A DNA stretch of 64,000 nt. Source: JAEXZL01 sp049943125 (GTDB taxonomy: Bacteria > Bacillota > Clostridia > Clostridiales > Clostridiaceae). The stretch's first letter is position 1; each line of letters opens with the position of its first letter. The position numbers and the translations under genes were made by a program. The notes below the pieces were generated by a model. That model was not told the DNA's origin. It saw nothing but the letters and a program-made list of their open reading frames with translations, and searched no databases. Shown here in pieces: positions 8,271 to 18,100 of the stretch. Where the stretch lies: positions 1,240,001 to 1,304,000 of the forward strand of contig NZ_CP188040.1 in the NCBI RefSeq assembly GCF_049943125.1, written 5' to 3'.

Positions 8271-8459
8271 ATTTATCACTCCTTTCAGTGAATAGATATG
8301 CACCCATAAGAACTTTTTCTACACACCTATAAAAATCTTTTTAATAGCAATAAATAATGTTCAATTTCGACATTTTTAAACTTCTTTATTCATTTTTTTA
8401 CACAATCAATATAATGTGATAAAATTATTTCAAAAATAAATTTGCAGGTGAAATGTTTT

Positions 8460-9311
8460 ATGACGAAGCTAAAGATGAAAAAGAAGTTAACTAGTTTTGA
8501 TTTAAAAATCATTGCTCTAATTAGTATGTTTTGCGATCACTTAGCCGCTGTATTTTTGTCTAACCTAATTAATGCCTCATACAACTTACCAGAAACAGTT
8601 TTAAACAGCGCTTCAATTACTGATAAAATATTGGTTTGGGTGTCACTTCATCAGGAGGGAATGTGGCTTTTTAGCGATATACTGAGATTAGTAGGCCGTC
8701 TCGCCTTCCCAATATATTGCTTCTTGCTGATTCAAGGGTTTTTACATACCAAAAACTTAAAAAAGTATATAGGCAGATTAGCTTTGTTTGCTCTTATATC
8801 AGAAATACCTTTCGATTTAGCATTTAGTGATTTTGTATTTGAGCGCTATTACAATAACGTTTTTATCACTTTATTAATAGGTATTCTTGTTCTTTGTGCT
8901 GTTTCAACAGTTGAGAGATTTTGTAAAGAACAAAGACATAAGGGCAGAAACAAGTATCTAATGTTAGCCGTTTATCTAATAGGAATTATGATTTGCTTAA
9001 GAGTCAGTGCCTTTATAGTAGATGATATTTTTTATTCAGATTACGGTTCCTCTGGAATTATTGCCATATTAATTCTTTATTTCCTTAGAAAGAGGGCAAC
9101 ATTATCAATGGTCCTGGCCGTAATCACTATTTCAGCATTAAATTTAGCGCCATTTGCTTTAGCTGGGCTTTTAGCTGCAGTCCTTATTAATTTTTATAAT
9201 GGAGAAAAAGGACGAGATTTAAACAAATATGTTTTTTATTTGTTCTATCCTACCCATTTGTTATTATTAGTAGGCTTGTCAATAATATTTGGAGTCTATC
9301 ACTTTGCTTAA
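8460..9311 (+). CDS. TraX family integral membrane protein
   Basis: 283 residues from the ATG at 8460, preceded by AGGTGAAATGTTTT. LTSFDLKIIALISMFCDHLAAVF at the start and RLVGRLAFPIYCFLLIQGFLHTKNLKKYIGRL are typical of the TraX family (PF05857), with about eight hydrophobic helices in all. E. coli TraX N-acetylates F-pilin. Chromosomal clostridial members have no known substrate, and no conjugation genes are nearby, so a role as a membrane acyltransferase is only possible. It shares a bidirectional terminator with the convergent hsp20 gene. Confidence 0.85.
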   Translation: MTKLKMKKKLTSFDLKIIALISMFCDHLAAVFLSNLINASYNLPETVLNSASITDKILVWVSLHQEGMWLFSDILRLVGRLAFPIYCFLLIQGFLHTKNLKKYIGRLALFALISEIPFDLAFSDFVFERYYNNVFITLLIGILVLCAVSTVERFCKEQRHKGRNKYLMLAVYLIGIMICLRVSAFIVDDIFYSDYGSSGIIAILILYFLRKRATLSMVLAVITISALNLAPFALAGLLAAVLINFYNGEKGRDLNKYVFYLFYPTHLLLLVGLSIIFGVYHFA

Positions 9312-9374
9312 AATATGAATATTTAATACAGGGATGATTCTATACCCATAGCTAACCCATAGCTAACACACAAC

Positions 9375-9409
9375 AAAAACAGGCTATCTTTTAAAAATAG
9401 CCTGTTTTT
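9375..9409. terminator. Bidirectional terminator between traX-like and hsp20 genes
   Basis: Stem AAAACAGGCTAT / ATAGCCTGTTTT with T runs on both strands, placed between two convergent genes. Confidence 0.9.
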
Positions 9410-9450
9410 ATATTTATATGCTTTTATATTCTTTAGGGAAGCTCTATAAA

Positions 9451-9897
9451 CTAATTAATATCTATTTGCCTTCCACTTCTCTTCTCTTCCTGAAGCTTTG
9501 GAGCCTTAATACTCAAAACTCCGTTGTTAAACTTTGCATCAATTGCTGAATGATCTATATTATTCATATAGAAGCATCTTCTGAATTCACCATAGCTTCT
9601 TTCCTGTCTAACATAGCTTTCCTTTTTATCTTCCACTACATTTTCTCTCTTAGCTGCTATAGTAAGGTAGCCATTATCATAGGATAAGCTAATATTCTCT
9701 TTATCTACGCCAGGAAGATCAGCTGTAATAGTATATTCTGTATCTGTCTCCTTCAAATCTACTAAAAAGTTATTGCCAAATACTTTAGAGGGTACTAAAA
9801 AATCATTATTAAAGAAGCTATTTATCATATCTTCAAATAAGTCACCTCTTTTTTGAACTCCATTATTGTTTCTTCTCCAAGGAACCATTTCAAACAT
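9451..9897 (-). CDS. hsp20: Small heat shock protein, Hsp20/alpha-crystallin family
   Basis: 148 residues from the ATG at 9897, which lies 8 bases after AAGGAGG. The alpha-crystallin domain spans about residues 40-140: VDLKETDTEYTITADLPGVDKENI, the beta strands to YGEFRRCFYMNNID, and the conserved FNNGVLSIKAPK before the C-terminal tail. Such proteins hold unfolded polypeptides in oligomers until Hsp70 or ClpB refold them. Its promoter (TTGACT-17 bp-TATAAT on the minus strand) overlaps a perfect CtsR heptad repeat at 9996-10012, so it should be repressed by CtsR and induced by heat. ctsR itself is not in this window. Confidence 0.92.
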   Translation of the reverse strand: MFEMVPWRRNNNGVQKRGDLFEDMINSFFNNDFLVPSKVFGNNFLVDLKETDTEYTITADLPGVDKENISLSYDNGYLTIAAKRENVVEDKKESYVRQERSYGEFRRCFYMNNIDHSAIDAKFNNGVLSIKAPKLQEEKRSGRQIDIN

Positions 9898-9982
9898 ATG
9901 CAAAACCTCCTTATTAATTATATTACGCCCTTTATAGGCTTTATTTTTATTGTATATGTCTTACTTCCTTATTACAGTTATA

Positions 9983-10012
9983 ATTATAATATTAAGGTCA
10001 AAGATAGTCAAA
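9983..10012 (-). promoter_or_regulatory. hsp20 promoter with CtsR operator
   Basis: The minus strand reads TTGACT (10011-10006), 17 bp, TATAAT (9988-9983). On the plus strand 9996-10012 reads GGTCAAA-GAT-AGTCAAA, which fits the CtsR heptad consensus RGTCAAANANRGTCAAA exactly and overlaps the -35 box. Repressor binding there would block RNA polymerase. Confidence 0.85.
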
Positions 10013-10187
10013 GTCTATAAAATGAAACTAGAAGGAGTAATACAAAGAAAGCCTAAGATTTTGAAGAATAATCAATTATTTTTAAAAAAATTCTAATAAA
10101 AACGTATAGGATAACCTCTTAATAGCAATTATAAATCTATAAGTAATTTTTTTATTATAAATAAGATTAATTCTGGAGGTTCACAAA

Positions 10188-10748
10188 ATGAATAGAAAAT
10201 TAATGACTCTTACTATAACTGCAGCTCTACTCCTTACCACTGCCTCTCCTGCCCTAGCCCTTCAAGAGGATTGCTGGGATATTCAAGCCATGGATATACA
10301 TCATAGCCTAGAAAAAGCAAACCCCAGCAGCACGGAAGAAAAGCCTTCCTCAGAGCTAAAGCTCACTAAGGAACAGGTTCAGCAGAGAGATGCTTTATTA
10401 AAGGAAATTAAAGATATAAGAGAGCTAGTTAGAGGAAAGCAGCAGGAGATTGGTAATCTTAGAAGAGAAATAAGACAGAAGCTAGATGGTCTCTCCACCC
10501 AGGGAAAGAAGCTCACTGACGAGCAATATACTAATATAAAAGGCCACCTGGACAATATATCCTCTATTCAGCAGGAAATAGATAAGGAAAGATTAGAAAT
10601 ATCTAGAAATCACCATAATAACGATAATAAAAGCTTCGATATGCTAGTAAAAGAGCTAGAAGAAACCAAGGGATTAGAACAAAAACGAATGGAAAAGCTT
10701 GAGGAAATACACAAGTCTCTTAATGAAGTAAAGAAAATAATAGGATAA
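10188..10748 (+). CDS. Secreted coiled-coil protein
   Basis: 186 residues with a clear Sec signal peptide (MNRKLMTLTITAALLLTTASPALA, cleavage after ALA at about residue 24). The mature part is charged and helical, with heptad-like stretches (LTKEQVQQRDALLKEIKDIRE and KELEETKGLEQKRMEKLEEI) predicted to form coiled coils. No enzymatic motif is seen. SD CTGGAGGTTCACAAA is strong. It has its own terminator at 10793. It may be an extracytoplasmic chaperone-like or wall-associated protein, but no family is recognised. Confidence 0.65.
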   Translation: MNRKLMTLTITAALLLTTASPALALQEDCWDIQAMDIHHSLEKANPSSTEEKPSSELKLTKEQVQQRDALLKEIKDIRELVRGKQQEIGNLRREIRQKLDGLSTQGKKLTDEQYTNIKGHLDNISSIQQEIDKERLEISRNHHNNDNKSFDMLVKELEETKGLEQKRMEKLEEIHKSLNEVKKIIG

Positions 10749-10792
10749 AGCAATATAAGAATAAGGACAGAATAGTATTTTCAAGAAATTTT

Positions 10793-10823
10793 AGCACTGC
10801 TGAGGAAGCAGTGCTTTATATTT
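10793..10823 (+). terminator. Rho-independent terminator
   Basis: Perfect stem AGCACTGCT / AGCAGTGCT with a 5-base loop, followed by TTATATTT, 44 bases after the coiled-coil gene. Confidence 0.75.
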
Positions 10824-10844
10824 ATATTCCATATTTAATTAAAG

Positions 10845-11147
10845 CTATCTACTCATTCTTCTCTGCCGAGATTTTTTCACAGTAATTATATTTTCAGGAT
10901 TCTGCTTTCTAATCCACTTAAGATACCTTGCAATTCTTTCATCAGCCTTCATCTTTTCTATGGTATTAAGTCTAAGCCCAAGAACCCTATTAGTGTATAA
11001 AGCATGTATCTGTTTATGGCAAGGTAGACAGAGTTTTACGGTACCCATATCCTTACCTCCCTCTTCTCTAGGGATTAGATGATGCCTTGTAGTTACTACC
11101 CCTGTGCGTTCACAAAGCTCACAATAGCCTTCTTCATTACCCTTCAA
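10845..11147 (-). CDS. HNH endonuclease-like protein
   Basis: 100 residues. CELC...TTRHHLIPREEGGKDMGTVKLCLPCHKQIHALYTN forms the HNH (beta-beta-alpha metal) core, with two CxxC pairs for structural zinc, HH as the first catalytic motif and HKQIH as the last. Stand-alone proteins of this size are common in clostridia and may nick DNA; the biological role is unknown. The only good start is TTG at 11147, since GGAGTGAG lies 9 bases upstream and no in-frame ATG is near. It is a single gene with no toxin or restriction partner nearby. Confidence 0.75.
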   Translation of the reverse strand: MKGNEEGYCELCERTGVVTTRHHLIPREEGGKDMGTVKLCLPCHKQIHALYTNRVLGLRLNTIEKMKADERIARYLKWIRKQNPENIITVKKSRQRRMSR

Positions 11148-11272
11148 TAATACTCACTCCAGTCTGACTTCTGGTCTAAAATATTTGTACATAATATATA
11201 ATTTAACCTTTTATATATATCACTGCTGTAGTAAAATTATTTTATTACCAATATTTGGAAAAGAGGTGTCCT

Positions 11273-11737
11273 ATGTATATTGATAAAAAGAAAAAGACTT
11301 CTCCACTGCTAATATTATTACTTTTCCTTATGATAGCTACCTCAATATTTTATACTAGTACAGGCATTGATAAAACTAATTCACTAAAAAAAACAGAAGG
11401 CAAAGGTGAGAAAAATAGTATATCCATAGAAGCAATAGAAATATATAAATTTAATCCTAATAAGGAGGCCTCTATTATTGACCATTGGTATTTTAGAGAT
11501 GCTTCATCCTTAGAGCTTATAAAGTCAATTTTGAAAAAGGAAGCTACAAAGACTAATACTGTTCCTCCTATAAAAGCTGAATACAAAATAATTCTATCCT
11601 ATAGTAACAAAGAAATAGACTCTTATACTCTGTGGCTTGAAGAGAATTCGGAAAACGCTGTCTTTGAAAGGGAAGATTATAATCTTATCAGCAAAGCAGG
11701 AACAAAAAAGCTAAAAGCTCTTATGATATATCCTTAG
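11273..11737 (+). CDS. Hypothetical membrane-anchored protein
   Basis: 154 residues from the ATG at 11273 (SD AGAGGTG). A short basic start (MYIDKKKKTS) precedes one hydrophobic helix (PLLILLLFLMIATSIFY), so the rest is probably outside the cell. The exposed part has the look of a small alpha/beta domain (ISIEAIEIYKFNP, KAEYKIILSYSNKEIDSYTLWL). No family is recognised. It is convergent with the pilus operon and has only a weak hairpin between. Confidence 0.55.
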   Translation: MYIDKKKKTSPLLILLLFLMIATSIFYTSTGIDKTNSLKKTEGKGEKNSISIEAIEIYKFNPNKEASIIDHWYFRDASSLELIKSILKKEATKTNTVPPIKAEYKIILSYSNKEIDSYTLWLEENSENAVFEREDYNLISKAGTKKLKALMIYP

Positions 11738-11805
11738 TATCTCATTTACTATATAGTATGTAATTATATTATAAGAGATATAAACTAAAAATCAAAAAAA
11801 CTAAA

Positions 11806-12510
11806 TTATTCTACTCTCTCGCAATAAACCACATACCTATGGGTGCTGACTCTATAGGGATGGCATGTAACTAATGTTATCATGTCCTTTCCCTCACGAA
11901 TCAGTACCTTACTTATTTCATTAGGATTTATAACCTCAACCTCTTTTATTTCATATATAAGCTTTTCCCAGGGATTTGTAACATAAACTATATCTCCAGC
12001 CTCAAGCTTTTCTATCTCCTTAAAATACGCCGCACCTCTAAATCCTCTGTGACAAGCTATTACGCTATTGGAGTTTTCCCCTCCTATAGGAATAGAGGTT
12101 TCACCCAAAATTGTAGCACCTTTACTCATATTTTCTTCTGAGGCTCCTAAGTATAAGGGTAGCTCAACGGTGATTTTTGGAATTTCTATATAGCCAATAA
12201 CTCCTTCCTTAAGAGAAAAGCTTTCTAAATTTATTGGATCCTGCTCATAGCTCCAGGCATCCTTAAGATCTGTTTGACCTGTTTCAAAAAGCTCTAGGTT
12301 ATATTCTTTTATAGCTTCATAAAGCTCTGGATTTTCTCTTTCTATATCAGCATCATTTTTCATCTGACTTTCTCTCTCTTTTTTAAAGGAGCTTATGGCC
12401 TTCTCATTGTCTTTTTCAATCAGCCACCCGTTAATCTGAGGATATAGAAACAGTGCAAGCCCTGCTAAAAAGAAAAAAATACCTATGATAAAAAATATCC
12501 TTCTAATCAT
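11806..12510 (-). CDS. Class C-type (pilin) sortase without C-terminal anchor
   Basis: 234 residues with an N-terminal membrane helix (IFFIIGIFFFLAGLALFLYP). The catalytic set is visible: His in VIACHRGFRG, Cys in ITLVTCHPY, and Arg in STHRYVVYCERVE, the sortase TLxTC signature. A DP dipeptide at YEQDPINLES resembles the lid that covers the active site of pilin polymerases. It lacks the C-terminal membrane helix of its neighbour. Its start lies inside the end of the upstream sortase gene (8-base overlap), so the two are coupled. It probably attaches tip or basal subunits or anchors the pilus. Confidence 0.88.
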   Translation of the reverse strand: MIRRIFFIIGIFFFLAGLALFLYPQINGWLIEKDNEKAISSFKKERESQMKNDADIERENPELYEAIKEYNLELFETGQTDLKDAWSYEQDPINLESFSLKEGVIGYIEIPKITVELPLYLGASEENMSKGATILGETSIPIGGENSNSVIACHRGFRGAAYFKEIEKLEAGDIVYVTNPWEKLIYEIKEVEVINPNEISKVLIREGKDMITLVTCHPYRVSTHRYVVYCERVE

Positions 12511-13378
12511 CTCTTCTTCTCCTCTTCCTAAAGACTATAAGCCTCTTCATCAATTGATATAAAACAAGGAAAAAAGCAATACTACAAATTCCAAGGATAA
12601 GAGCTTTTTTATATTCCTTTAACCAGCTGCTCTCTACAGAACTTAAGATTTCTTTATTATCTTCCACTAGCTCCTCTTCATAGGGTATCCTTGTCCCTCT
12701 GACTAAAAGCCTGTGAGAATTAATACCATAAGGATGACAGGTCACAAGAGTAATATAGTCCTCCTGACTATCAATCCTTAAATCTGTGGTATTGTGAGGC
12801 TCTACAATCTTTATCTGGTCTATCTGATATGCTAGTGTTTCCCCTAAAACATAAAGGAAGAACATATCTCCCTCTTTTAAAGCCGGGAGATCCGTAAAAA
12901 GCTTCTTATCTGAAAGACCTGTATGCCCTGACATAACTCCATGAGTTCCTTTTCCTCCTATGGGCAGTGAGGTGTTTTCCAAGTGACCAATACCTTTTTC
13001 TAAAACCTCCTCGCTTGTGCCATAATAAACTGCCAGGTTAACGTTTATTTTTGGTATCTTTATATAACCTATAACTCCATCATCTGCGAAATGGAGAAGA
13101 TTTTCATAGCTCTCATTAATCTCTTCCAGTGCCTCTGGGTCGAAAGGGTCTCTCTGAACCACATTTCCTATCAAAAGTCCTTCATTATACTCAATGGCTT
13201 TCCTTCTCTTTTCCTCCAGCAACTCATCATCTGCAGTCTCAACATGCTCTTGATAATCTACAATAATTTTCTCCTGCTGATGCTCATAATAATAGTTGCT
13301 TATAAAGGGAAAAGCAGTAATAAAAATCCCTACAATAAAAAGCACCACCAGAATACCAATCGTTAATCCCTTTTTCAT
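12503..13378 (-). CDS. Class C sortase (pilin polymerase)
   Basis: 291 residues with an N-terminal helix, the lid motif RDPFDPE (DPF is typical of class C), catalytic His in GVMSGHTGLS, Cys in ITLVTCHPYG and Arg in NSHRLLVRGTR, plus a C-terminal transmembrane helix (ALILGICSIAFFLVLYQL) with a basic tail. This is the complete architecture of pilus-polymerising sortases, which link the pilin Lys to the Thr of the LPxTG motif. It follows the backbone pilin gene after 79 bases that contain a small hairpin. Confidence 0.93.
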   Translation of the reverse strand: MKKGLTIGILVVLFIVGIFITAFPFISNYYYEHQQEKIIVDYQEHVETADDELLEEKRRKAIEYNEGLLIGNVVQRDPFDPEALEEINESYENLLHFADDGVIGYIKIPKINVNLAVYYGTSEEVLEKGIGHLENTSLPIGGKGTHGVMSGHTGLSDKKLFTDLPALKEGDMFFLYVLGETLAYQIDQIKIVEPHNTTDLRIDSQEDYITLVTCHPYGINSHRLLVRGTRIPYEEELVEDNKEILSSVESSWLKEYKKALILGICSIAFFLVLYQLMKRLIVFRKRRRRDD

Positions 13379-13457
13379 AATCTCCTTCCCTTTCCTATAT
13401 AAAGCTATAGGAGAACAGATAATTCCGTTCCCCTACAAACTAAAGAAATATATTTTC

Positions 13458-15059
13458 TTACTTAACAGCTCTTCTCTTTCTCATTGAAAGCATCAATACT
13501 GCTGAAGCTGCCATAATAAACAAGCCACCTAAGGTGTACATCCAAGTTCCCATTCCTCCAGTTTGAGGAAGCTCAAAGCCCTTGGTGTTGTTAACGGTAA
13601 AGGTGAAGCTACCTGTTTCAGATATTATGTCCTTACCATCGACTTTAGCCTTAACAATTCCTGATACTACAGCTCCCTTATCATCCTTAGTCTCATCTAC
13701 TTCTATATTAATTGGAGCCTTTAATAGGTTGTAGCCAGGGATGGTGGCTATTTCTGTGAGGGTATAGGTTCCAGCCTCGAGGCCTTTGATTATAAGCTTA
13801 TATTGGATGTTTGGTTCTTCTCCAACCTTAGTTAAGGTTAATTTATCTGTAAAGCCATTACCTATACTACTTACCCTTGTATCTATGGTCCATACACCAT
13901 TTATATTCTTAGCAAAAATACTATTTCCATTTGAATTCTTAAGAGTGAAGAGTACCTTGGTTAAATCAACTGTTGGATTATTTTCAAAGGTCTTAGTTAC
14001 ATCCATTTGGTAGGTATAAACCTTAGTTATCACTGGAGTAGTTGAAACCTTATCTCCAGTTTGTGGGTTTGTGGTAAAGGTTAAGGTTACGGAGTTATTT
14101 TCTCCATCGGTGATTTTTGCATTTTCGTTGAGAGTTGCTGAGTATTCAACCTTTATTTGCTTACCAGCATGCACTGCCAAAGCAACATTTGTTAAGGAAA
14201 TTGTTATCTTAGCACCTTCTTGTGTTACTATATAATCAGTATCCTTTATGAGCACAGATGAGCCTGCAGTAACCTTAACGGTATTAGGTAAAAATGTAAG
14301 CCCATTAGACATAGTATCAGTAAAGTAATAGATGGCTGTTGCATTAGTTGATATTCCTGTTCTTTCTTTGTTTGTATTATAAGTGTAAGTATCCTTAGAA
14401 TACATAGGAATAGTTGATTGTACTATAAAAGGAACCACATCACCTATGCTATAGGAATCAGCTTTGGTATTTGCATCAGTAACGGACTTATCAACGGTAA
14501 TGTTATTATTCTTAGGACGAGCTACTATATCATATTCCCAATTATCTCCTGATGTATTAGTCTGAGGAATTGATACTAGGAAGGCATCGGTGGTAGCATA
14601 ATAATTAGCAGGAGTTTGAGTTTCAACTACTAAATATATACCTAACTCCATTTCACCAAAGGTATAGGTTCCTTTCTCTGTGGATGATTCAGTAGATATA
14701 TATTTTCTTAAGTTTTCGGCGTTAGCATTAACTAGAGTTATCAAAGCACTATCCACTTGTGTTGTTCCAGTAAAGGTCTTATTTGCTATATGGCTTGTAA
14801 TACCACCGCTACTTATACTAGCTACCTTATAAGCAGTAAATATAGCACCTTCTACTACTGGATTATTCTCATTATATCCACCACCAGCAACATTCTTTTG
14901 CTTGTATAGAGTTAAAGTTCCCTTCTTATTATTATCTATAGTTGGTTTCTTCTCCTCTTGATTTCCAGTAGCACCAGCACTAAAGGAAAAACCAGTAACA
15001 AGCAGGCAGCAGCATACTAGGGCTGTAAGGAATCTTTTAAAATTTTTAATCTTTTTCAT
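13458..15059 (-). CDS. LPXTG-anchored backbone (major) pilin, SpaH/EbpB-like
   Basis: 533 residues: signal peptide (about 1-30), then Ig-like pilin domains, LPQTG at 497-501, a membrane helix and basic tail RKRRAVK. The pilin motif is visible as WEYDIVARPK, W174 to K183; K183 should be the lysine that sortase joins to the next subunit. TYTLTEIATIPGYNL near residue 440 is an E-box, whose Glu helps form internal Lys-Asn isopeptide bonds. These traits mark the shaft subunit. It is second in the operon, behind the large tip protein and ahead of both sortases. Confidence 0.93.
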   Translation of the reverse strand: MKKIKNFKRFLTALVCCCLLVTGFSFSAGATGNQEEKKPTIDNNKKGTLTLYKQKNVAGGGYNENNPVVEGAIFTAYKVASISSGGITSHIANKTFTGTTQVDSALITLVNANAENLRKYISTESSTEKGTYTFGEMELGIYLVVETQTPANYYATTDAFLVSIPQTNTSGDNWEYDIVARPKNNNITVDKSVTDANTKADSYSIGDVVPFIVQSTIPMYSKDTYTYNTNKERTGISTNATAIYYFTDTMSNGLTFLPNTVKVTAGSSVLIKDTDYIVTQEGAKITISLTNVALAVHAGKQIKVEYSATLNENAKITDGENNSVTLTFTTNPQTGDKVSTTPVITKVYTYQMDVTKTFENNPTVDLTKVLFTLKNSNGNSIFAKNINGVWTIDTRVSSIGNGFTDKLTLTKVGEEPNIQYKLIIKGLEAGTYTLTEIATIPGYNLLKAPINIEVDETKDDKGAVVSGIVKAKVDGKDIISETGSFTFTVNNTKGFELPQTGGMGTWMYTLGGLFIMAASAVLMLSMRKRRAVK

Positions 15060-15119
15060 GTCATACCTCTCTCTAATTAATATTTATTATTTTTTATTTA
15101 CCATAGTAATATGAAGAGC

Positions 15120-18100
15120 TTAATTAGCCCTTATAAGGGCTTTTTTTCTATAGATTAGTCCTCCTAAGGCTAGAGCCATGATCAGCAATCCCCCTAGGCC
15201 TCCGTAGTAATAATTACTGCCTCCTGTGGTGGGCACTGTAAAATTAGGACTATTGGTGATGATATATTCAACTTTGTCATAATAATAGGTGGTTCCGTCC
15301 TGTGCATAGGGTTTAATACCAGCATTTTCCTCTGGCACCTCTGACTCCCTCAAAGGAAGAGAAACTTCTATAGGTTCCGTAAGGAGATTATATCCTGGCA
15401 CTGTGGCTATTTCAGTGATTCTATATCTTCCTGGTAGAAGATTGTTAAACTCCACTAATCCAGAATCATCAGTGATTTTATCTATATAGTTACCCTCTAT
15501 AGTTCCGTCAGCCATAAGCTTTTCTAGTCTGAAGGTAACTCCTGATAGATAACCACCATTATTATCCTTCTTAATGAGTCTTACTGAAGATAAACGGTGA
15601 TTTTCTATGATATATTCCTCATTGCCAGTAAGTGTCCTACCATCTCCTGATGCAGTCCATTTACTATTTACAATATTTCCAGGAGTTATAGTCCACCTAC
15701 TCTCGTTGTGTATCTCTAGCTTGTAAACACTACCATTCTCCTGATAACCATCCGGGGCAGTTTCTCTTAAATAATAAGTCTTACCAACCATTAGTCCAGA
15801 TATATTGGTGCTGATGTCCTTCTGTGATTCAACAATTATCAGCTCTTTAGTCAGGGCCTCATCTCCATAAACAATGAAGGTAGCTCCCCCTATCCTTAGC
15901 TTTGTTACACTATCAATCTTATTAATGACAACAGATGACGAAGAAGGCGTATTATTTACAGTTACCGTCACAACTTTTCTTCCTGTTGTATCACTAGCGG
16001 TATTCAGCGAGCCCCTAGCTCCATCATCAGTAGATGTATTCCTTCCACCGATAATCTCATAGCTAAGATTAAATTTATCAGAATCATCCCCCAAAAGTTC
16101 CTCTACCCTAAAAGAGCTTCCTCCCATAAGGCCAGATATAACGGCTTTTTCATCGGGCTTAAGAGTCAATGTGCCATCATTTTTCGTTTTATCATCCCTT
16201 ACTTTGGTCCATGTATCTCCTTTATCTTCTGTCCTATAAAGACTATATGATCCGTTTTTATACAGGCTTCCTTCTATCTCAACCTTTATTTGGAATCTAT
16301 TATCACCATAGGCATATTCTGCTGCGCTTTGCTCTTCCGGGGTGTCTGTTTTTAATTTCTTAATTACTTCTAAAGATATGAGATTATCTTTATCTATAAC
16401 ATTAGTAAAAATAACCTCTACTTTCTTAAGGTCCTTAGTAAGTTTAAAAGCATCGCTTTTCAATGTCCCTGTTGGAGGCTTATAACTCTTGGTTTCAGGA
16501 CTACCGTCATTAACTGTAACCTTAACTTCACTATAGTCCTGAGCATTTATATTCTTCTCCTCCACAAAATAATCCACAAAAGTTCTCATATTAGAGAATT
16601 TTGCATACTGTCCTGATTTTAAGGTAAATTCTCCAACATTATTAGTAACTCCCTTTAATTCTTCACCGGAGGAATCCTTTAAAGGATTCCCATCCTTATC
16701 ATGTATACTGTAAGGAATATTTGTCATCGGCGCACCTATTGTATCTCCACTGGACTTGCTGTGTAAAACAAAAGTATACTCCTTGTTTATGGGAGCTTCA
16801 GTGTTTAGCACTCCTCCTGCTTCGGCCTCCAGCTTCTTTCCAACTATAATATCTCCGGTATGCACTAGGTCAAGATTAAACTGTATCATAAGATTCGAAG
16901 CCGAATTACCTCTCTCTAGGTAAAAAACATCTATTGAATGAAAGGTATCATCTCCGTAGGTATTTCCTCTACCATTTAAATCTCTCCCTGTAGCTGCCTT
17001 ATATAATGTCTTAATATCATTTTTTCTAATTGAGCTATCTCCGTTATTAAATACTGTTACAACTCCTGTAGCAAAATTTATATTTCCAGAAGAAGCTTGA
17101 TGTATTCCTCCAATGTCAAGAATTAAGACTCCGTCTATAAATACCCATAAGTCATCATCACCAGAGAAATGAAATATCATATCCTCTCGGCCCTTGTCTT
17201 CCCTAGTAATCTTACCATCCACTGGCTGAACAAAGTGTCCGCTGACATGGAGTCCAAAGTAATGATTTGCAGAGCCAGTTCCCACTCCATAGAAGCTATT
17301 TTTTGTTATCGCTTTACCATTGCTGTCATAAAACTTCAAACTCTCTGGTCTGGTAGTAAGACCTTTTATATAGTTGTATTGATTTAAAGGAAAAAATCCC
17401 TTAGAGGCTGAATCCTTATAGACAGTAAACTCCTTTGTTGCTGTGTTAGCTTCCGCAAAGTACTCTGTACTATCGAAGGAATAATATCGTGTATTGGGGT
17501 TAAACAAAAACAGTCTGTTCATTCCTAAATGTGGTTCTTTTACATCTGGAATAAGCTGAGAATCAAAAAGATAGCTTAAGCTTTCTTTATTTCCATGGTT
17601 CATCTTCGGAAATCCATTATCAAGAAGTCCTTGTACAATTCTCTGTCTAGTCTGAGAAGACCCGGTATAATTATTAATACCTAATCCTGTTACTCCAGGA
17701 TTAAAATTAAGAGTACGTCCTTGATTTATCCCTACATTTCCTGACCCTTCACTTCGATTGGTGGTATAATCAAAAAGATTAATTTTCAAAAGTTCTGAAG
17801 TATCCGGTCTATCTTGTTCTGTCACTACAACTGACTCTGCCATTGGACTAATCATCTGTTCTTCTGCGGCTACTTCAGCTTCTTCTGTTTTATCCTCATT
17901 TTTTTCTGGAGTTTCATTAGGTAACTCTTCTTGCGCATCTCCTTCAGCCGGAGGATTCTCTTCAGGATTCTCTTGAGAATTTTCTTTAATCAATGAGTCC
18001 TCCTGGCCTTGCTCCTCTGTCAGATCCTCTGATTCTGGCTCTACAGCTGTCTGTTCTGATTGTTGTCCCATATTATTATCTTCTGCTACATCTTGAAGAT

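Noticed and set aside
8460..9311. Part of a conjugation system because of TraX similarity
   Set aside because: No relaxase, coupling protein or type IV secretion gene occurs nearby; chromosomal TraX-like genes are common in Firmicutes.
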